Of a stretch of DNA of 64,000 nt, positions 33,852 to 46,775 are shown piece after piece; position 1 is the stretch's first letter, and each line of letters starts with the position of its first letter. The notes beneath the pieces were generated by a model. It was not told the DNA's origin, ran no database searches, and worked only from the letters and a program-made list of their open reading frames with translations. The stretch is taken from NCBI GenBank assembly GCA_019916065.1, contig CM034238.1, positions 2,382,199 to 2,446,198 on the forward strand. The letters are read 5' to 3'. This DNA comes from Vitellaria paradoxa (lineage: Eukaryota > Streptophyta > Magnoliopsida > Ericales > Sapotaceae). The translations under genes were made by a program, and so were the position numbers.

Positions 33852-34417
33852 CTGCAAATAATAATAATAATAATTAATTAGTCAACTGGTTAATAATGGA
33901 CAAGCCAAAAAATGAAAAGTTATGTCTTTATTAGTTACACATCAAGTGTCTTCTTTTTTTTTCCTTAACCTAGAAGCATTACAAAGGTAGAAAAAGGCAG
34001 ACAAGCGATGGACTTAAGGATCTAAAATTTGAGTCCAACAAGTGGGTGGGTCGCAGTAATTAACATGTAACAAAAATTGAGCCTCTGCTCCTCTGATTTG
34101 ATACCCACAAAAAATAAAAATTCACAGCAAACTGGGTTCGGAAACCAGCAAGAAACTACTGATACTGCATATGATTGGTCTAGTGTTGTTGGCCAGACAG
34201 AAATAAATAAATAAATAAACAAATAAACAAATAAAAGCACAAAAACGAGAGCCCGCAAAAAGAAAGAAAGAAGGGAAGTCTGAAGTTTGGGAATTTCCCC
34301 AAAAGCAGCGATTACTAGAAAGAGAAGAGCTTACCAAAATTGAAACAAAGAAACGATCAAACGAAACTAGGAAAAAAAGGTCATAAAAAGTCGGATCGAC
34401 CAAATCATTATCTTTAC
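33852..34417 (-). other. 5' UTR intron of the LEW1/NUS1-like gene
   Basis: On the - strand a donor CAG|GTAAAG at 34417 follows a leader-like sequence from about 34500. An acceptor TTTGCAG at 33852-33858 precedes the ATG by four bases. The position fits a leader intron, but no transcript evidence was available. No clear TATA box is seen beyond 34500. Confidence 0.6.
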
Positions 34418-34559
34418 CTGCCTTTGTTCCCTCAAATCACAGCTTAATTTGGTGCCCCTTCTCAGCCAACTTGCCCGTTGGGACTCTGAAATCCGAATCG
34501 AGGTTGTTTTTGTGTCGTGGCCTTCGGACCCAGATTTTTGTCATGAGTACGATGTTGAC

Positions 34560-36590
34560 CATGCTTTGCCCTGAGCGTTTATTAATTACTGTGAAAATTC
34601 TTAATCGAATTTCACTTTACCTTTTAAAATTACAATAACTAAAGTCTAAAATTTTAATTTATTATGACATTAATTATTCCTTAAAAATTTTCATTAAATG
34701 GCCGGTGACATATTTAATGAAAAAAAAATTTATTAACAAATGTTCACAAATGATTAATTAACTCTCATGTTTGATTTGGAGGAAACATATGATAAATATT
34801 ATTGGAATAAATTTGTTTTTACATTACTAATGAAAAATAAAAAAAAAAAAATTATACCCTATTCTCGTTATCTTGTAAAACATTTATTTACATTTCTATA
34901 AAACGTTAGGCAACTTTATTTTATTAATTTATCTTCATTTCAGACATATTAATTAACTTTTATATTTTTCAAAATTTTTAGTATTTTGAACATAATATAA
35001 TTATTATCGAGTTATATCATGAACTTGTTAACAATCACTCTTGTAATCTTTTACCTTAAAAATTTTTTTAAAGTGATATTTGGTTTGCATTTTTAGAGTG
35101 TAAATTTTAATTTACATTTTAAAAAATCAAGATTTCAAAATTTGACTATCATCAAAGTATAACTTTTCATCCCAATAACTCAAATTAATTTGAAGAATAC
35201 CTCATAATTTTTTTGAAAATTAAATTACACTCTATGTTTTCACAATTTACGTCAAAATTCACATTAAAAACCTGAATTTCAAATTGTGATAATTAAACTT
35301 GTGTGCATCTAATATTTGGTAATGTGGTGGAATTTTTGTAAATTTTCATTTAGAAATTATTCATTAACTAGTCGCATATATGATCATTTAATAAGGTGTA
35401 AGAATTTTAAATTATATTTTTTTCTTATTCTGGACAAATTTTAAAATTACTTTTATATACTTTCTTTCATATTTTTAAGACTTTGTTTGGATTAAAATTA
35501 AACACAAAATAATCCACCTGGTTTCTATCTTATTTATGAACCCGTGAAACAATCAATTAACGTGAATTTTTTATTTTACAGTTAGAAAAGGCAAAAATGA
35601 ATAATAAGCATTTGGCATAGTAGCTAGGTTGATTTATTATTATTATTATTATTATTTTTTGCCCCTTAAAGTTTTTACAAAACCTCATTTTAAGTCTTGA
35701 AATTTTAATTATATAATTAAATTGGCCATGTCATTATTTATTAATGGATCATGTTGTCATTTAGCCAGCATTTATGATGTGTTTAAAGTGGGGATTTTGT
35801 CAGGAAAAAAAAGAAAAGGGATAGAAAATATAAAATAAAAGGATAGAAAAAAAAGAAAGAAAATTTCAAATTCATCTCCTTGTCAAAATAGATTTAAAAT
35901 ATAGCAAAAGAGAAGGCACTCAATAATAAGTTAACTTTTAATTTTCCAGATCTCATGTCTTTTCTCTCATATTTTCCATTACGAGCAACAATAAATAATG
36001 AAATTTCAGTTTCTATGTGTTTAATTTTTTTTTTAACAAATTATTAGTCCAAACATAATTTTAGTGAGAAATTTGATGAATGGGAATTCACATTGTTAAC
36101 AAATTAAAATATTTAACCCTTAATTATTGTAATTAAAAACATATGCTCAAAATTAAGTAAGATTTGTTAATTCAAAATATAAGATGAACAAAAAATATAT
36201 ATATATAATGAACAAAAAGAGTAGCAGCTACGTGTCATTAATGTACCTTTCAAAAAAAAAAAAAAAACAATGTGTCATTAATGGGCCCAATCCACGTACC
36301 TAAGTTATAAAGGGAGAGCAACAATTCTCGTCGTCCTCCTGTAATGTAAATATTTGATATTAGTTTAAAAAAATATTTTGAAAAAAAATGTAAAATCATT
36401 TAGTTGAATAATTAAAATAATTCGGGACACGATGCAAGTTGGAGAAAATAAAAAAAAATAACAAATTTTAAGAAAGCTGGTAAAGTTAAATAGAATTAAT
36501 AAAAATTGATTTTGTATTTGATAAAAAAAATTAAAGACATTTAGAAAATTTTAAAAAAATTAATTATTTTTATTTTTAAGTGCACCAAAC
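34560..36590. other. AT-rich intergenic region
   Basis: No gene-like frame. It contains (ATT)n near 35635, A-rich stretches at 35800-35870, and possible TIR ends at 35086 (GATATTTGGTTTGCATTTTT) that could not be paired convincingly. Confidence 0.4.
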
Positions 36591-36594
36591 GATA

Positions 36595-37430
36595 TCAGAT
36601 CTTGATATCTACCCCTAAATATCTTATCACAATTCATTGAACTTCAATAAAAAAAAAAATGAAATTTATTATATACATTACATACTCATCATCACATTAT
36701 CCAAGATAGAAAGAAGGCTTTTCAATGTCTCGAAACATAGTATTAGTAAAAAAGACGAGTTGGCTTTTGATAACATTAGAATTTCAAGAAAATCACTTTC
36801 GTATATAAGAGATTAAAAGAATAAAAAAATAAGAAGAAGAAGGGATAAGTTTGTATGATCTCTTGTAATATTAATTGCAAATTTGTTGTGTTTTGATATT
36901 TATCACAATTCACTGAATTTCAATAAAATTTGAAATCTATTAGGAATAAAAGAAGAAGAAGAAGAGATAAGTTTGTATGATCTCTTGTAATATTAATTGC
37001 AAATTTGTTGTGTTTTGATATTTATCACAATTCATTGAATTTCAATAAAATTTGAAATCTATTAGGAATAAAAGAAGAAGAAGAAGAAGGGATAAGTTTG
37101 TATGATCTCTTGTAATATTAATTGCAAATTTGTTGTGTTTTGATATTTATCACAATTCATTGAATTTCAATAAAATTTGAAATCTATTAGATACGTTACA
37201 TTCTCATCATCACATTATTCAAGATAAAAAATACAACTTCTCGTGTCTCAAAACATAGTATTAGTAAAAAAAGATGTACGGACTTCTCACAATATTAGAA
37301 TTTCAAAAAAACACACTTTCATATATGAGAGAGAAAAAAATAGAAGAAGAAGAAGAGATGTTTGTATGATCTATTACAACGTTGATTGCAGGTTTGTTGT
37401 GTTTTGATATTTACCATGCACCTATTATGA
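36595..37430. repeat. Dispersed repeat locally amplified as about 122-bp tandem units
   Basis: A full-length-like copy starts at 36595 (ATCTTGATATCTACCCCTAA). From about 36845 three near-identical units follow with ATAAGTTTGTATGATCTC at 36845, 36967 and 37092, so the periods are 122 and 125 bp and differ by GAA-triplet number. A fourth, diverged part lies at about 37356-37420. Related single copies lie at 27407 and 40868. Confidence 0.85.
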
Positions 37431-38504
37431 TCAATATCCGTTGGTAAAATGATAGTGATTTGGATAAATTTTGGTTTATCACTTATGTGATAAATTATTG
37501 CAGTTTGTGTAAATTCTAGTTTATCCCCCAAGTTTTATTCCAAAATCTTACTTTAAAATTTGAGATCGACTTTTTATTGGAATAATAATTGCCACTTGAC
37601 AGCTTAATTAATTGTTAAAAAGAAAGTTCAAGTTTTAAACGGGGAATTCGGATAAAGATGGAAAGCAAAATTTTCTAATAATTTTAAGGGTAAGGATTTA
37701 TCAGCATTAAGATCTTAAAAAAAAAAAAATATAGCTTTTTTTTTTTTTTAATTTCTATACACGTGGGAGAAATCTAGTGATCGAATTGTAATCGATACAA
37801 CTTCCTAATTGATTGTAAATTTGAAAGTTGGTTCATGCAGCCAAGAATTATCCAAAAAAAATGTGAGCTTACAACTTGACAATATTAGCTCTCTAATTTT
37901 GTACAATAAAAGTTAATAGTCAAACTATTTTAATTAAGGAAATAAAAATGTTCAAGTTGTAATTAGGAATATCATACTAAATTTTTACGAGAATGCAAAT
38001 ATATATATATATATGTCTGTAAACAAATTCTATACGATGGTTGGTCTAGAATTTGCAAAATAACAGTAAAAATAAAAATAACAAAAAGGTGGGGGACAAA
38101 ACTTGATTAGGCACTCTTTATTATCATAAAATTCAGTTGATTAAATGCCTAAAACATCAAGGGATAAGAAGCAAATAATGGGAGTGTTTTAGCGTTATAA
38201 AAATTAACATAAATTTGTATAAGTTGTAGTTTTATTTTTTATAGTGAATAAAAAATTTAAATTATTTATAAATTTATAAAATTTACTAGAAGTTTGTGAT
38301 AAATCAAACTCACCCAATGACTGGGCACGTAAATGTAGCATTGTGTGGGAGTGTCCCTTCAACACCGGTCAACGTTGTGAGGAGGCGCCACCCGGGAATG
38401 CAGGAACCCTAGACTTTACTAACAAGAATTTGAATAGACCTTTTGAATTTGAAAGAATTCTAATCTCAACAAAACACCTTCTTCATCTTTATCTGACCAT
38501 CGAC
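37431..38504. other. Upstream flank of the DUF7086 gene
   Basis: AT-rich DNA with homopolymer A and T runs near 37715-37750 and an AT tract at 38000. A GC-richer stretch (38330-38410) has CGCCACCCGGGAATGCAGG. No gene frame can be supported. Confidence 0.4.
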
Positions 38505-38511
38505 TATGCTC

Positions 38512-38519
38512 TATATATA
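38512..38519 (+). promoter_or_regulatory. Probable TATA box of the DUF7086 gene
   Basis: TATATATA lies 245 bp upstream of the ATG, followed by a pyrimidine-rich leader. A second AT tract at 38637-38655 is too close to the GA repeat and start codon to be preferred. Confidence 0.5.
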
Positions 38520-38636
38520 CCTAAAGAGATCTCTAACGAACTCATTTCTTTTTTCACTTCTTCGCTCCTGTGTTCTTTTTCTATCTCTTCGAAGAAGAAA
38601 AATATCAGGAAAAACCAAGAAGAATCATACTACATA

Positions 38637-38640
38637 TATC

Positions 38641-38677
<37 letters not shown>

Positions 38678-38678
38678 G
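38637..38678 (+). repeat. (AT)n(GA)n microsatellite in the DUF7086 leader
   Basis: An AT tract runs directly into about ten GA units, about 90 bp before the ATG. Confidence 0.9.
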
Positions 38679-38763
38679 GGGGGAGAGATCTGGTGAACCA
38701 ATTTCTTAGTTCTCTGTTTCTTACTCTTCTTCTCTCTGAAGAAGAAGAACCAAGAAGCTAGAC

Positions 38764-39645
38764 ATGGACAACAGGAAAGAATTCAACAAAAAGAGAAAGA
38801 ACGACAATGATTTTCAGATACCCAGAGGAAGATTCTCCGACCATGAAGAAGAAAACGAGGACGACAATGATTTCCTCACTCTCTCTCTTTCTATCCGCCC
38901 CAGTAAGCCCCGACGGTTATCCCCACTACACCAACAGCAACCGCCACCGTCGCTTCAGCAACCACAGTTTCCGCTACGGCCGCAGTTTCCGCCGCAACTG
39001 TCTGTTTCGCATCCACTCTACATGCCGCAAACATTGGTACCTCTTTGCTATTCGCACGTATCATCATCGACGCAGCCGCCAGAGGCGTACCACCGTGAGG
39101 CCGGGCCGTCGCGGCAGCAGCCGCGTGTCCGTCGTAACAGCGGACAGGCCCCGAGGAGCGACATCGTCCCTGCGCCGTTCCCGTGGGCCACCAACCAGCG
39201 AGCAACGGTACATAGCTTCAAAGAACTCCAATCGAGAGGGATCTCCTCCATAAAAGGAGAGGTCCAATGCAAGCGTTGCGAGAAACGCTACGAAATGGAG
39301 TTCGATCTCGCAGAGGAGTTCTCTAAAGTTTGGACCTTCATAGTACAAAACAAAAGCACCATGCACGACCGAGCTCCGGCGGTTTGGATGAACCCGGTTC
39401 TTCCAACCTGCAAGCTGTGCAGGCAAGAAAACAGCGCTAAACCGGTGATTTCCGAGAAGAAGAAGTCGATCAACTGGTTGTTCTTGCTTTTGGGTCAGAC
39501 GCTTGGTTGTTGCACTCTCGAACAGTTGAAGTATTTCTGCAAACACACCAAGAACCATCGAACCGGCGCGAAAGATCGAGTTCTCTATCTGGCTTATCTT
39601 GGATTGTGCAAACAACTCGATCCCAATGGTCCATTTGATCGATAA
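38764..39645 (+). CDS. DUF7086-type plant protein with EAR-like motif, intronless
   Basis: The single-exon frame encodes 293 residues, starting MDNRKEFNKKRKNDNDFQ. A basic KKRK cluster (9-12) may be a nuclear signal. An acidic stretch ends in LTLSLSI (38-44), an LxLxL EAR-type repression motif. A Gln/Pro-rich low-complexity segment spans roughly 56-85. The conserved C-terminal domain begins near residue 137 (PAPFPWATNQRATVHSF) and includes GEVQCKRCEKRYEMEFDL, STMHDRAPAVWMNPVLPTCK and CKLC, so two CxxC pairs could bind zinc. This layout matches plant DUF7086 proteins of unknown function; a nuclear repressor role is inference from the EAR motif. Stops precede the ATG in frame. Coding GC is markedly higher than in the flanks. 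Confidence 0.92.
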   Translation: MDNRKEFNKKRKNDNDFQIPRGRFSDHEEENEDDNDFLTLSLSIRPSKPRRLSPLHQQQPPPSLQQPQFPLRPQFPPQLSVSHPLYMPQTLVPLCYSHVSSSTQPPEAYHREAGPSRQQPRVRRNSGQAPRSDIVPAPFPWATNQRATVHSFKELQSRGISSIKGEVQCKRCEKRYEMEFDLAEEFSKVWTFIVQNKSTMHDRAPAVWMNPVLPTCKLCRQENSAKPVISEKKKSINWLFLLLGQTLGCCTLEQLKYFCKHTKNHRTGAKDRVLYLAYLGLCKQLDPNGPFDR

Positions 39646-42600
39646 AAGATTGCTTATGATCTCTCTAGACTCCATATTTTCATGGTCCTTCTGCCTTGCT
39701 TCTTATCTCTTTCGACATTATGATCAATATTGATAGTCTATAATATTAAGTGAAATTAGCAATGTTCACATGCGTGGGGTTAAGAGAGATGTAAGGATAT
39801 ATGCTATTATATATGCACGTTTGAACTAAGTCATTCCTTTAAGATTCTTGATTAGGGTTGGTTTTGCCCAATACAATTGTAAAAACTTTGCTATATTTTC
39901 CCGTTTTGATGATATTTCGTATGAAAGGGCAATCGTGGAAGTGGCTTTAGTTTACTGGTGACGAAGGAATCATCAAGTGTTTGATTTTACGTGACTTATT
40001 ATTAACCGGTTTTAATGGTGTTGTTGTCTGACCTTATAAATGCAATCCATCAATGTCTCATGCGTGGAGTTGAATTAGGCCGATTACCCTATTTATCACA
40101 CTTATTTAAAATGTTATTTTATTTAAAGATCAAAATAAAACGAAATAATAATATGATAATAATTATTTTATTTCATTTTTTTGTACTAAAGAGAACTTTA
40201 ATGAAATTTATTTGAGTGAAACATGAGTTTGTTTGAAAAAAATATTTAATATTTAGTGTGCTCACAACATCATCACTTGGTGGGCAACATTAATATAACC
40301 CGTTCGGATTGGTTTGGGAGGGAAGTGAAGCGTTTGGAGATGAATTGTTAATTAAGGTATTGTTTGGATTGAAGAGTCGAGGAGGAAAGGAAGTGTGGTT
40401 TAGGAGGAAGAATATGTATAGTTAGAAATAATGTAAATTTAGATTGGTTTGGGAGGGAAGTGGAGAGCTAGCTAGGAGATGAATTGTTAATTAAGATAGT
40501 ATTTGGATTGAAGACTTTAAATGGGAAGGAAAGTGTGCGTAGTTTGAGAGGAAGAGTATGTGAGTGTAGTTTAAGAGGAAGAGTACGTACAATGCAATGA
40601 GGAAAGGGATGAATTGTTTTAATTTTAATTACTAATTAATAAATTGAAATTAATTATGGTCTTATGATTTTGTGAAACTAAATAAAATAAAAATTATAAA
40701 ATTTAATTCTTCTCATCTTACTAACTATCCAAATCAAAAATCTTCACTCTATTTCAATGCGTCAATTCCTTTTACTCCTCCATCCCAATGGGCTATAAAA
40801 GTTTGATTTTGTGTTTAGTGAAAAAAGTTAAAAAGTTTGATAAACATTTTTTTTTTTTTTGGATGTGCCAAATGGCCCCTTGATCTCGTCATCTACACCT
40901 AAATACTTGGCTACAATTCATTGAATTTCAATAAGAAAAGTTTTTGGGAATCTATATTAGAAATATCTTGTGTCTCAAAAACATAGTATTAGTATGAGGC
41001 ATTTATTAGACACAAAAACGTAGTATTAGTATGATAATATTAGTATAAGGTATTTATTAATTGATGCTATCTATTAAGTGCTAACAAAAATATGTACGTA
41101 ATAATATCTTATACTTTTACATACATATTTCTATTACTAGATATTATCATATGACATATTTTTATTAGCACTTAATGATTATCACTGGAGCATTAGAGAG
41201 AGAAAGAGGAGGGGGAAGATGAGAAAAAGAAAACCATTAGCATAAAAATAAGGTGACTTTTGACAACATTGCAATATCAATAAAATCATTGCATATGTTA
41301 GATAGTTTTTTTTTGGGCGAGAAGAAAATCACTTCCTTCCACCCCTCCACTCCAACTATCTTTCACTCCTCCATCCCAACTGTCTTTTGACAAAATTGGA
41401 ATTTCAAGAAATTATTGTCATTTAATTAAGTATGTTTGAGAGACTTACCAAAAAAAAAAGTATGTTTGAGAGAGAGAGGGAGGAAGAAGAAAATCATTTT
41501 CTTTCACTCCTCCATCCCAACAAACTATATATTATATTGTGTTGAATTTGAACATGCCATAGCATTCATAATACGACAAATTGGTTTTTTTTATTTAATG
41601 AAAAATGATAGTAACTGTAATTTTTTATAATTTTATTGTGTTTTTTGAATGGAAAATGATAGTAAATGTAATTTTTTATAATTTCATTGTTTTTTGAATT
41701 GATAAGCCTATATGTTTTTGAATTTCAAAATTAGTTGAATATGCCATATTATCTATAAAACAATCAAATCAAAATTTAGAAAGTTTTTTGAATTTCGAAA
41801 TTAATCAAATGATCTCCTTTTTCTTTGTCTTCAAAATTTCAAAATTTATAGATAATCTAATTTTTTTTCCTTCCAAAAATAATAAATTTAATTAGCACAT
41901 ACATACATATAGATACAAAACCAAATGTTCACCAAAAGTATATTAAAAATTAAAAGCTTAGAATTTTTGGAATATACATCCTGTGTTTATGATGCTCATA
42001 TTCTTCAAATTTTTGTAATTTGAAACATGGATTCGTCCACCAAATTAAAATCTCTACAAATGGCATGGTGCAGGAGAAAGTATATAAAGACTTTTAGCAA
42101 TCGGCCTGAGAGAGAAGATATAGGTGAAACGTCTTCTCAAGCTCCTAATTAAACCCACTGGGAAACTAGCTAGCAATTTAACTTGGAACCTAGCTGGCCA
42201 CAACTCTGTAGACGTTAATTTAATAAAATGAATTATGCAAGAGAGTTGCTTTAGTAAAATAAAAACTATCCAAGAGGATATTTATCATTTTCAAAACGTT
42301 GATCACCTCCAGTAAAACTAATTATGCAAGAGGAATATACATATACATATATATATATCACTTCAATGTTGTATGTTAACTGGCTAAAGTGAAATGGGAG
42401 TGCTACTTTAATAAATGGGATGCAAATGAATTCTAACTCAAGAAAAAAAAAACTTATCTATTCAAGAAATGTGAGGTGAAAATATGAAAAGTCACTTTTC
42501 ACATCATTACTTTTTTTCTTGCAGATCTCTTACCATGTGTGTCTCTTATCCAAATAATGTGCTATGAAGGTATAATCAGTTACCTTCTACTAAACGACCA

Positions 42601-43475
42601 CCTACATCATTATCTTCTCTTTTACTAATATGCGTCTTGTGTGCTTCTTAAACAATGTGGAATGAATGTATGAATAGATACTTTCCACTAGAAAATCACA
42701 ACATCTTATCAAAGTAATGTGAGATAAGGTGTGAACATTCACCTTCCACTAAGAGGAAAGTTTACATCGTTACATCCTCTCTCAGGTATACATGTTTTAC
42801 GTGATCTGCTCTGACACCAAATTAATGCATATAGATTTTAATTCAAAAGACCGATCTAATATGAACAATCACCTTTACTAAATGAGAGTTGTTCACGCTA
42901 AATAAAAGATTCCATTATACAGTGACAGATATAGAAAAATGTAGTGGATAGGGGTAAAGCAAGAATTAAAAATTTTGATACCAGAATATTTGATAAAAAT
43001 TGATAATGTTTATTTAAAAAAAATAAAAATTGATAATGTTTATCTTAGAAAAACTGAAATTAAATAAATAACAAACCATAAAAAATAATAAAAAATTAAA
43101 TAATAAAAAAATCTTATCTAAAAAATTACAAGGCCTATTTAAATATATGAAGTTAAATAAATAATAAATGATTAAAATATGAGCGGATAAACAAGGAAGG
43201 TCAAGTTTTTCAAAATTTTAATGGTAAATATCAATTAAAATTCTTGTGTTGAAATTCAGAGGCATTTGTATATAAAGGGGACAAACAATAATAAATTAGG
43301 ATAGTCGAGTTAAAAATTAAAAAATATATATAATTATTTTTTTTTCAAAAATTGAGGAGAGATAATTGCTCTCACATAGTTATCTTCGCACGTGCCACTA
43401 CGGTTTAGAACACATTTTTGTTATAAAAATATTATTAACTTACCATTATATATATATATATATATATATTTAGGT
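39646..43475. other. AT-rich intergenic region with duplications
   Basis: No gene is recognised. A direct duplication of roughly 160 bp lies at 40305-40600, with GGTTTGGGAGGGAAGTG and GATGAATTGTTAATTAAG in both copies. A dispersed-repeat copy lies at 40868-41010. A 55-bp tandem duplication at 41594-41700 carries ATGATAGTAA(C/A)TGTAATTTT. Short GA-rich tracts lie at 41195-41235 and 41465-41490. Confidence 0.5.
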
Positions 43476-43823
43476 TGCGTTTGACCGTAAAAATTTTAGC
43501 CAAAAAGAGTCAATTTTACTCATTGGGTGTTTGACAAGATACTAATTTTATTATTTTTCTACTATATTACAGTAATTTCTTAACTTAGAAGTTACCATAA
43601 ATTATTAAAAATTGTCAAAAATTGCTAAAAGGTACTTAAAGTTATTAAAACTAGTCAAAAATTGTTAAAAATTTTACTAAACACTCAAAAATTGTAAAAA
43701 ATTACTAAAATTGTAAAAAAAAAATTTGTAACTTATTTCACCAAATAGACTAAAAATTGTATCTAATAACTTTTGATCAAAAATATCAAAAATTATTAAA
43801 AAGATACTTCCAAACGCCCCTTA
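43476..43823. mobile_element. Non-autonomous TIR element (GTTTGG family)
   Basis: The ends are GGTTGCGTTTGACCGTAAAAA and TTCCAAACGCCCC. The interior has ACAGTAATTTCT, AAAAATTGTCAAAAATTG and similar words in common with the copies at 18458 and 44699. An AT tract directly abuts the left end. Confidence 0.65.
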
Positions 43824-43943
43824 ATTAGAAAGATACTCAACGCAAGAAATCAACCAAAACAAGATTCGGGGTGGCACCTCTCGGGAGCGTGCGCCAAACC
43901 CAATCCATCGAAACCGGATTTTTGGTTGGGGGGGGGGGGGGGT

Positions 43944-46448
43944 GGTGCATTGTGGATCAGATAGTTGACGTTGGATGAAATCTGACGGTTCATGTTACAA
44001 GTTTAAAAAAAATTAAATTTTTGTCTTTTTATCCCTTCATCTCTTTTTATATTTTGTTCATATTTAAAATTATTTCTCTCAATTATAATTTTAATAAATA
44101 ATTTAAATTTTATATAAATTTAAATATTTTTAAAAAATAAAAATGATTAAAAAGTAATAGATTAACAATTAAAGATAAAGAAAAATAAATAAACAATAAA
44201 TTTGAATCTCATATCTTTATTTATCTTTTACATATAATACATATATATTCATACACAGATCGGAAAGATAAGTAAAGATATAGATAAAGATATGAGAGGC
44301 AAATTATATAAAACAATATATAATTTAATATTAAAAATATAAACTTTGATTTTCAACTAGTTCAGTCATGAAAATTTTTAAAATTAGCCAAAAACCAATA
44401 ATTAATTTAAAAAATAAACCAAACAAAACCGATTAACCAAGATCACCAAATTGTTCTTACGAACCTTGTTAGGTTTGATTTTTTCAGTTTAATCAATATT
44501 TGCTCGTTCCTAATATCTATTATAGGTATTTTCGAAAAGTATTACTATTTTAGTTATATTTTCGTTATCCAATGACAAAATTTTTAATTTTTTAGTTATT
44601 ATATATAAAAATCAAGATCTTACTTTTGCATTTTTACTTCACTGTTAAAATATATACTTTTGCCTTCGCAAACAAGTATCTTAAATCTAGTGTATTATGG
44701 GGGCGTTTGGCAGTACAAAAATGTGTAAAAATCTACCAAAAGTTATAAAATGATTGTTTAGTAAAATTTTAACTTTTGTCACTTTTTTACTCTGTTACAG
44801 TAATTTGTTCCACTCAAAAGTTACTAAAAGTTTTATCAAACATACAAAAGTTGTTAAAAAATGCTAAAAATTTTACCAAACACTCAAAAATTGCTAAAAA
44901 TATTGCCAAAAATTTTATCAAACACCCCAAAGTTGCAAAAAGTTACTAAAAATTGTAACTTGTTTCACCAAATACACTAAAAATTACAACTAGTAATTTT
45001 TGATTAAAAATTACTAAAAAATGCTAAAATATTTGCTACCAAATGCCCCCTATGCGTAAAGAATAAATAAAGATATAGTAAATAAAGATGTAATGTTCAA
45101 AATTTTAGGAAATGTTTACTTCACAATATTTTTATCTTTCATTGCATCAATTTGGACGAGGGGTAACAATCATTAGTTTGGATGAGGGTTAACAATTTAG
45201 GTGGGGGTAACAATTACTCTGCATAATAATTACTGACATATGAGGGTAAATTTTTATCATAAGGGAGGTTGGTAATAAGGGGTGATGAAAAAATTTTATT
45301 CTCTTCACATTAACCCGTAAAATATTTTTTTACGTTCTTGTAAAACTTTAACCAATATTTTTCTACAAGTAATTATAATTAAATATTATAAAATAATAAT
45401 TTATTTGATCAAATTAAAATCTAATTAATTATTAAATTATTTTATCAATGCAGTATTTAATAAGTAATTTTTTATTTTATTTCATTAAATTAATACTATT
45501 GAAGTATTTATCTCTGACTAAAATTATTTATTTTCTTAAATAAACATTAATGTTTAATAAATAATAATTACTTATTGAAATAATTTATTTTATTAAAATA
45601 TTTTACTAAATAAAAATCATTTCTCATAAATAATAATTTATTAGATTATGTATTATATTAATTATAATTTATTAAAATTAATAATTTATTCAAATAAATT
45701 AAAACTCTTTGTTTTATTAAATTATTTTACCAAAATAAAAATAATTTTAAACATATAATAATCTATTATTAAAATTAATTACTATTAAAATATTAATCTA
45801 TAATAAAATTATTTGCTATAGTCAATATTTTTATTTAAAATTATATTTAATAAAATATATTTTATTAAAATTAATTATTATTAAAATGATAATTATTATG
45901 ATGATTTTATTTTATTATGATATCTTATTAAAATTAAATATTAACTTTTATCATTTTGTTAATTTACTTTCATTTCAAATACAATTAAATTCACTCTTCA
46001 AAAGTTTTAACATTCCAAACATAATATAATTATTATTAAATAATTTTTACTATCTCAATCAAAATATGAGTATCATAGATTTACCATCCCATTAATTGTT
46101 ACCCTAATAACAACTATCCAAATAATTTTTTATCCTCAAATTTTTCACCTTGTATCAAATATTTTCTTAATTGTTAATTTATTAATTTATAATTATTTTT
46201 ATTTTTATATATTTAAATTTATACTAATAAAAAATTTAATTATTTGTTAAATTTAAATGTGAATAAAATATAGTAAAAGAGATAAAATGATAAAAGGGAC
46301 AAAAGAACTAACTTTTTACTTACAAAAAAAAATACTAATTTTTTTCTTTTCCTTTTTTTTTTTATAATATTTGTAATATGAGCTGTCGGATTTCATCTAA
46401 CGTTCCACGTATTGAGCCGGAAACTAACCGACCGGCGCATAATGCACC
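43944..46448. mobile_element. Candidate long-TIR fold-back element, about 2.5 kb
   Basis: Near the left end ACGTTGGATGAAATCTGACG matches, inverted, CGGATTTCATCTAACGT on the right. Homology continues inward for about 150 bp (CTTTTTATCCCTTCATCTC against GATAAAATGATAAAAGGGAC). The outermost words GGTGCATTGTG and CATAATGCACC suggest the tips. No target duplication or transposase was seen. A 14-G run abuts the left tip. A GTTTGG-family element (44699-45050) and a second inverted pair (about 45150-46110, GGGTAACAAT against ATTGTTACCC) are nested inside. Confidence 0.5.
44699..45050. mobile_element. Non-autonomous TIR element (GTTTGG family), nested
   Basis: The ends GGGGGCGTTTGGCAGTAC and GCTACCAAATGCCCCC are inverted copies. 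The inside carries CTGTTACAGTAATTTG and repeated AAAAATTGCTAAAAAT. It is inserted in the larger fold-back element. Confidence 0.7.
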
Positions 46449-46599
46449 GGTGCACCCTCAATCCAAAACCAAACAAAGCGGTACAAAGAGGACGGGGAAT
46501 TGGCAAAGCAGAGGAGCGGACGCGTTACGTAAAACTACGACCGACGCCAAACCCCATTCAAAGACGATGACAGTGAAAACTACGACCGACACCAAACCC

Positions 46600-46740
46600 C
46601 ATTCAAAGAGGTAAACAACAAACGTCCATTCAAGCGCTATTAGCGGTCATCCCCCCCCTCTCTTTCTATCTCTAGATTTCGGTTTTCGTCGCCTCGATTG
46701 ATCTCTGAACCCTTAATCTGTAAATGCATTTATCTCTCTC

Positions 46741-46775
<35 letters not shown>

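Noticed and set aside
38807..39675. Additional open frames of 60-200 codons on both strands over the DUF7086 gene
   Set aside because: They overlap the conserved single-exon frame, are GC-driven shadows and have no family resemblance.
46378..46614. Thr/Lys-rich 78-codon frame near the right arm of the fold-back element
   Set aside because: It overlaps the inverted-repeat arm and includes a short direct repeat (CTACGACCGAC); no family or promoter support.
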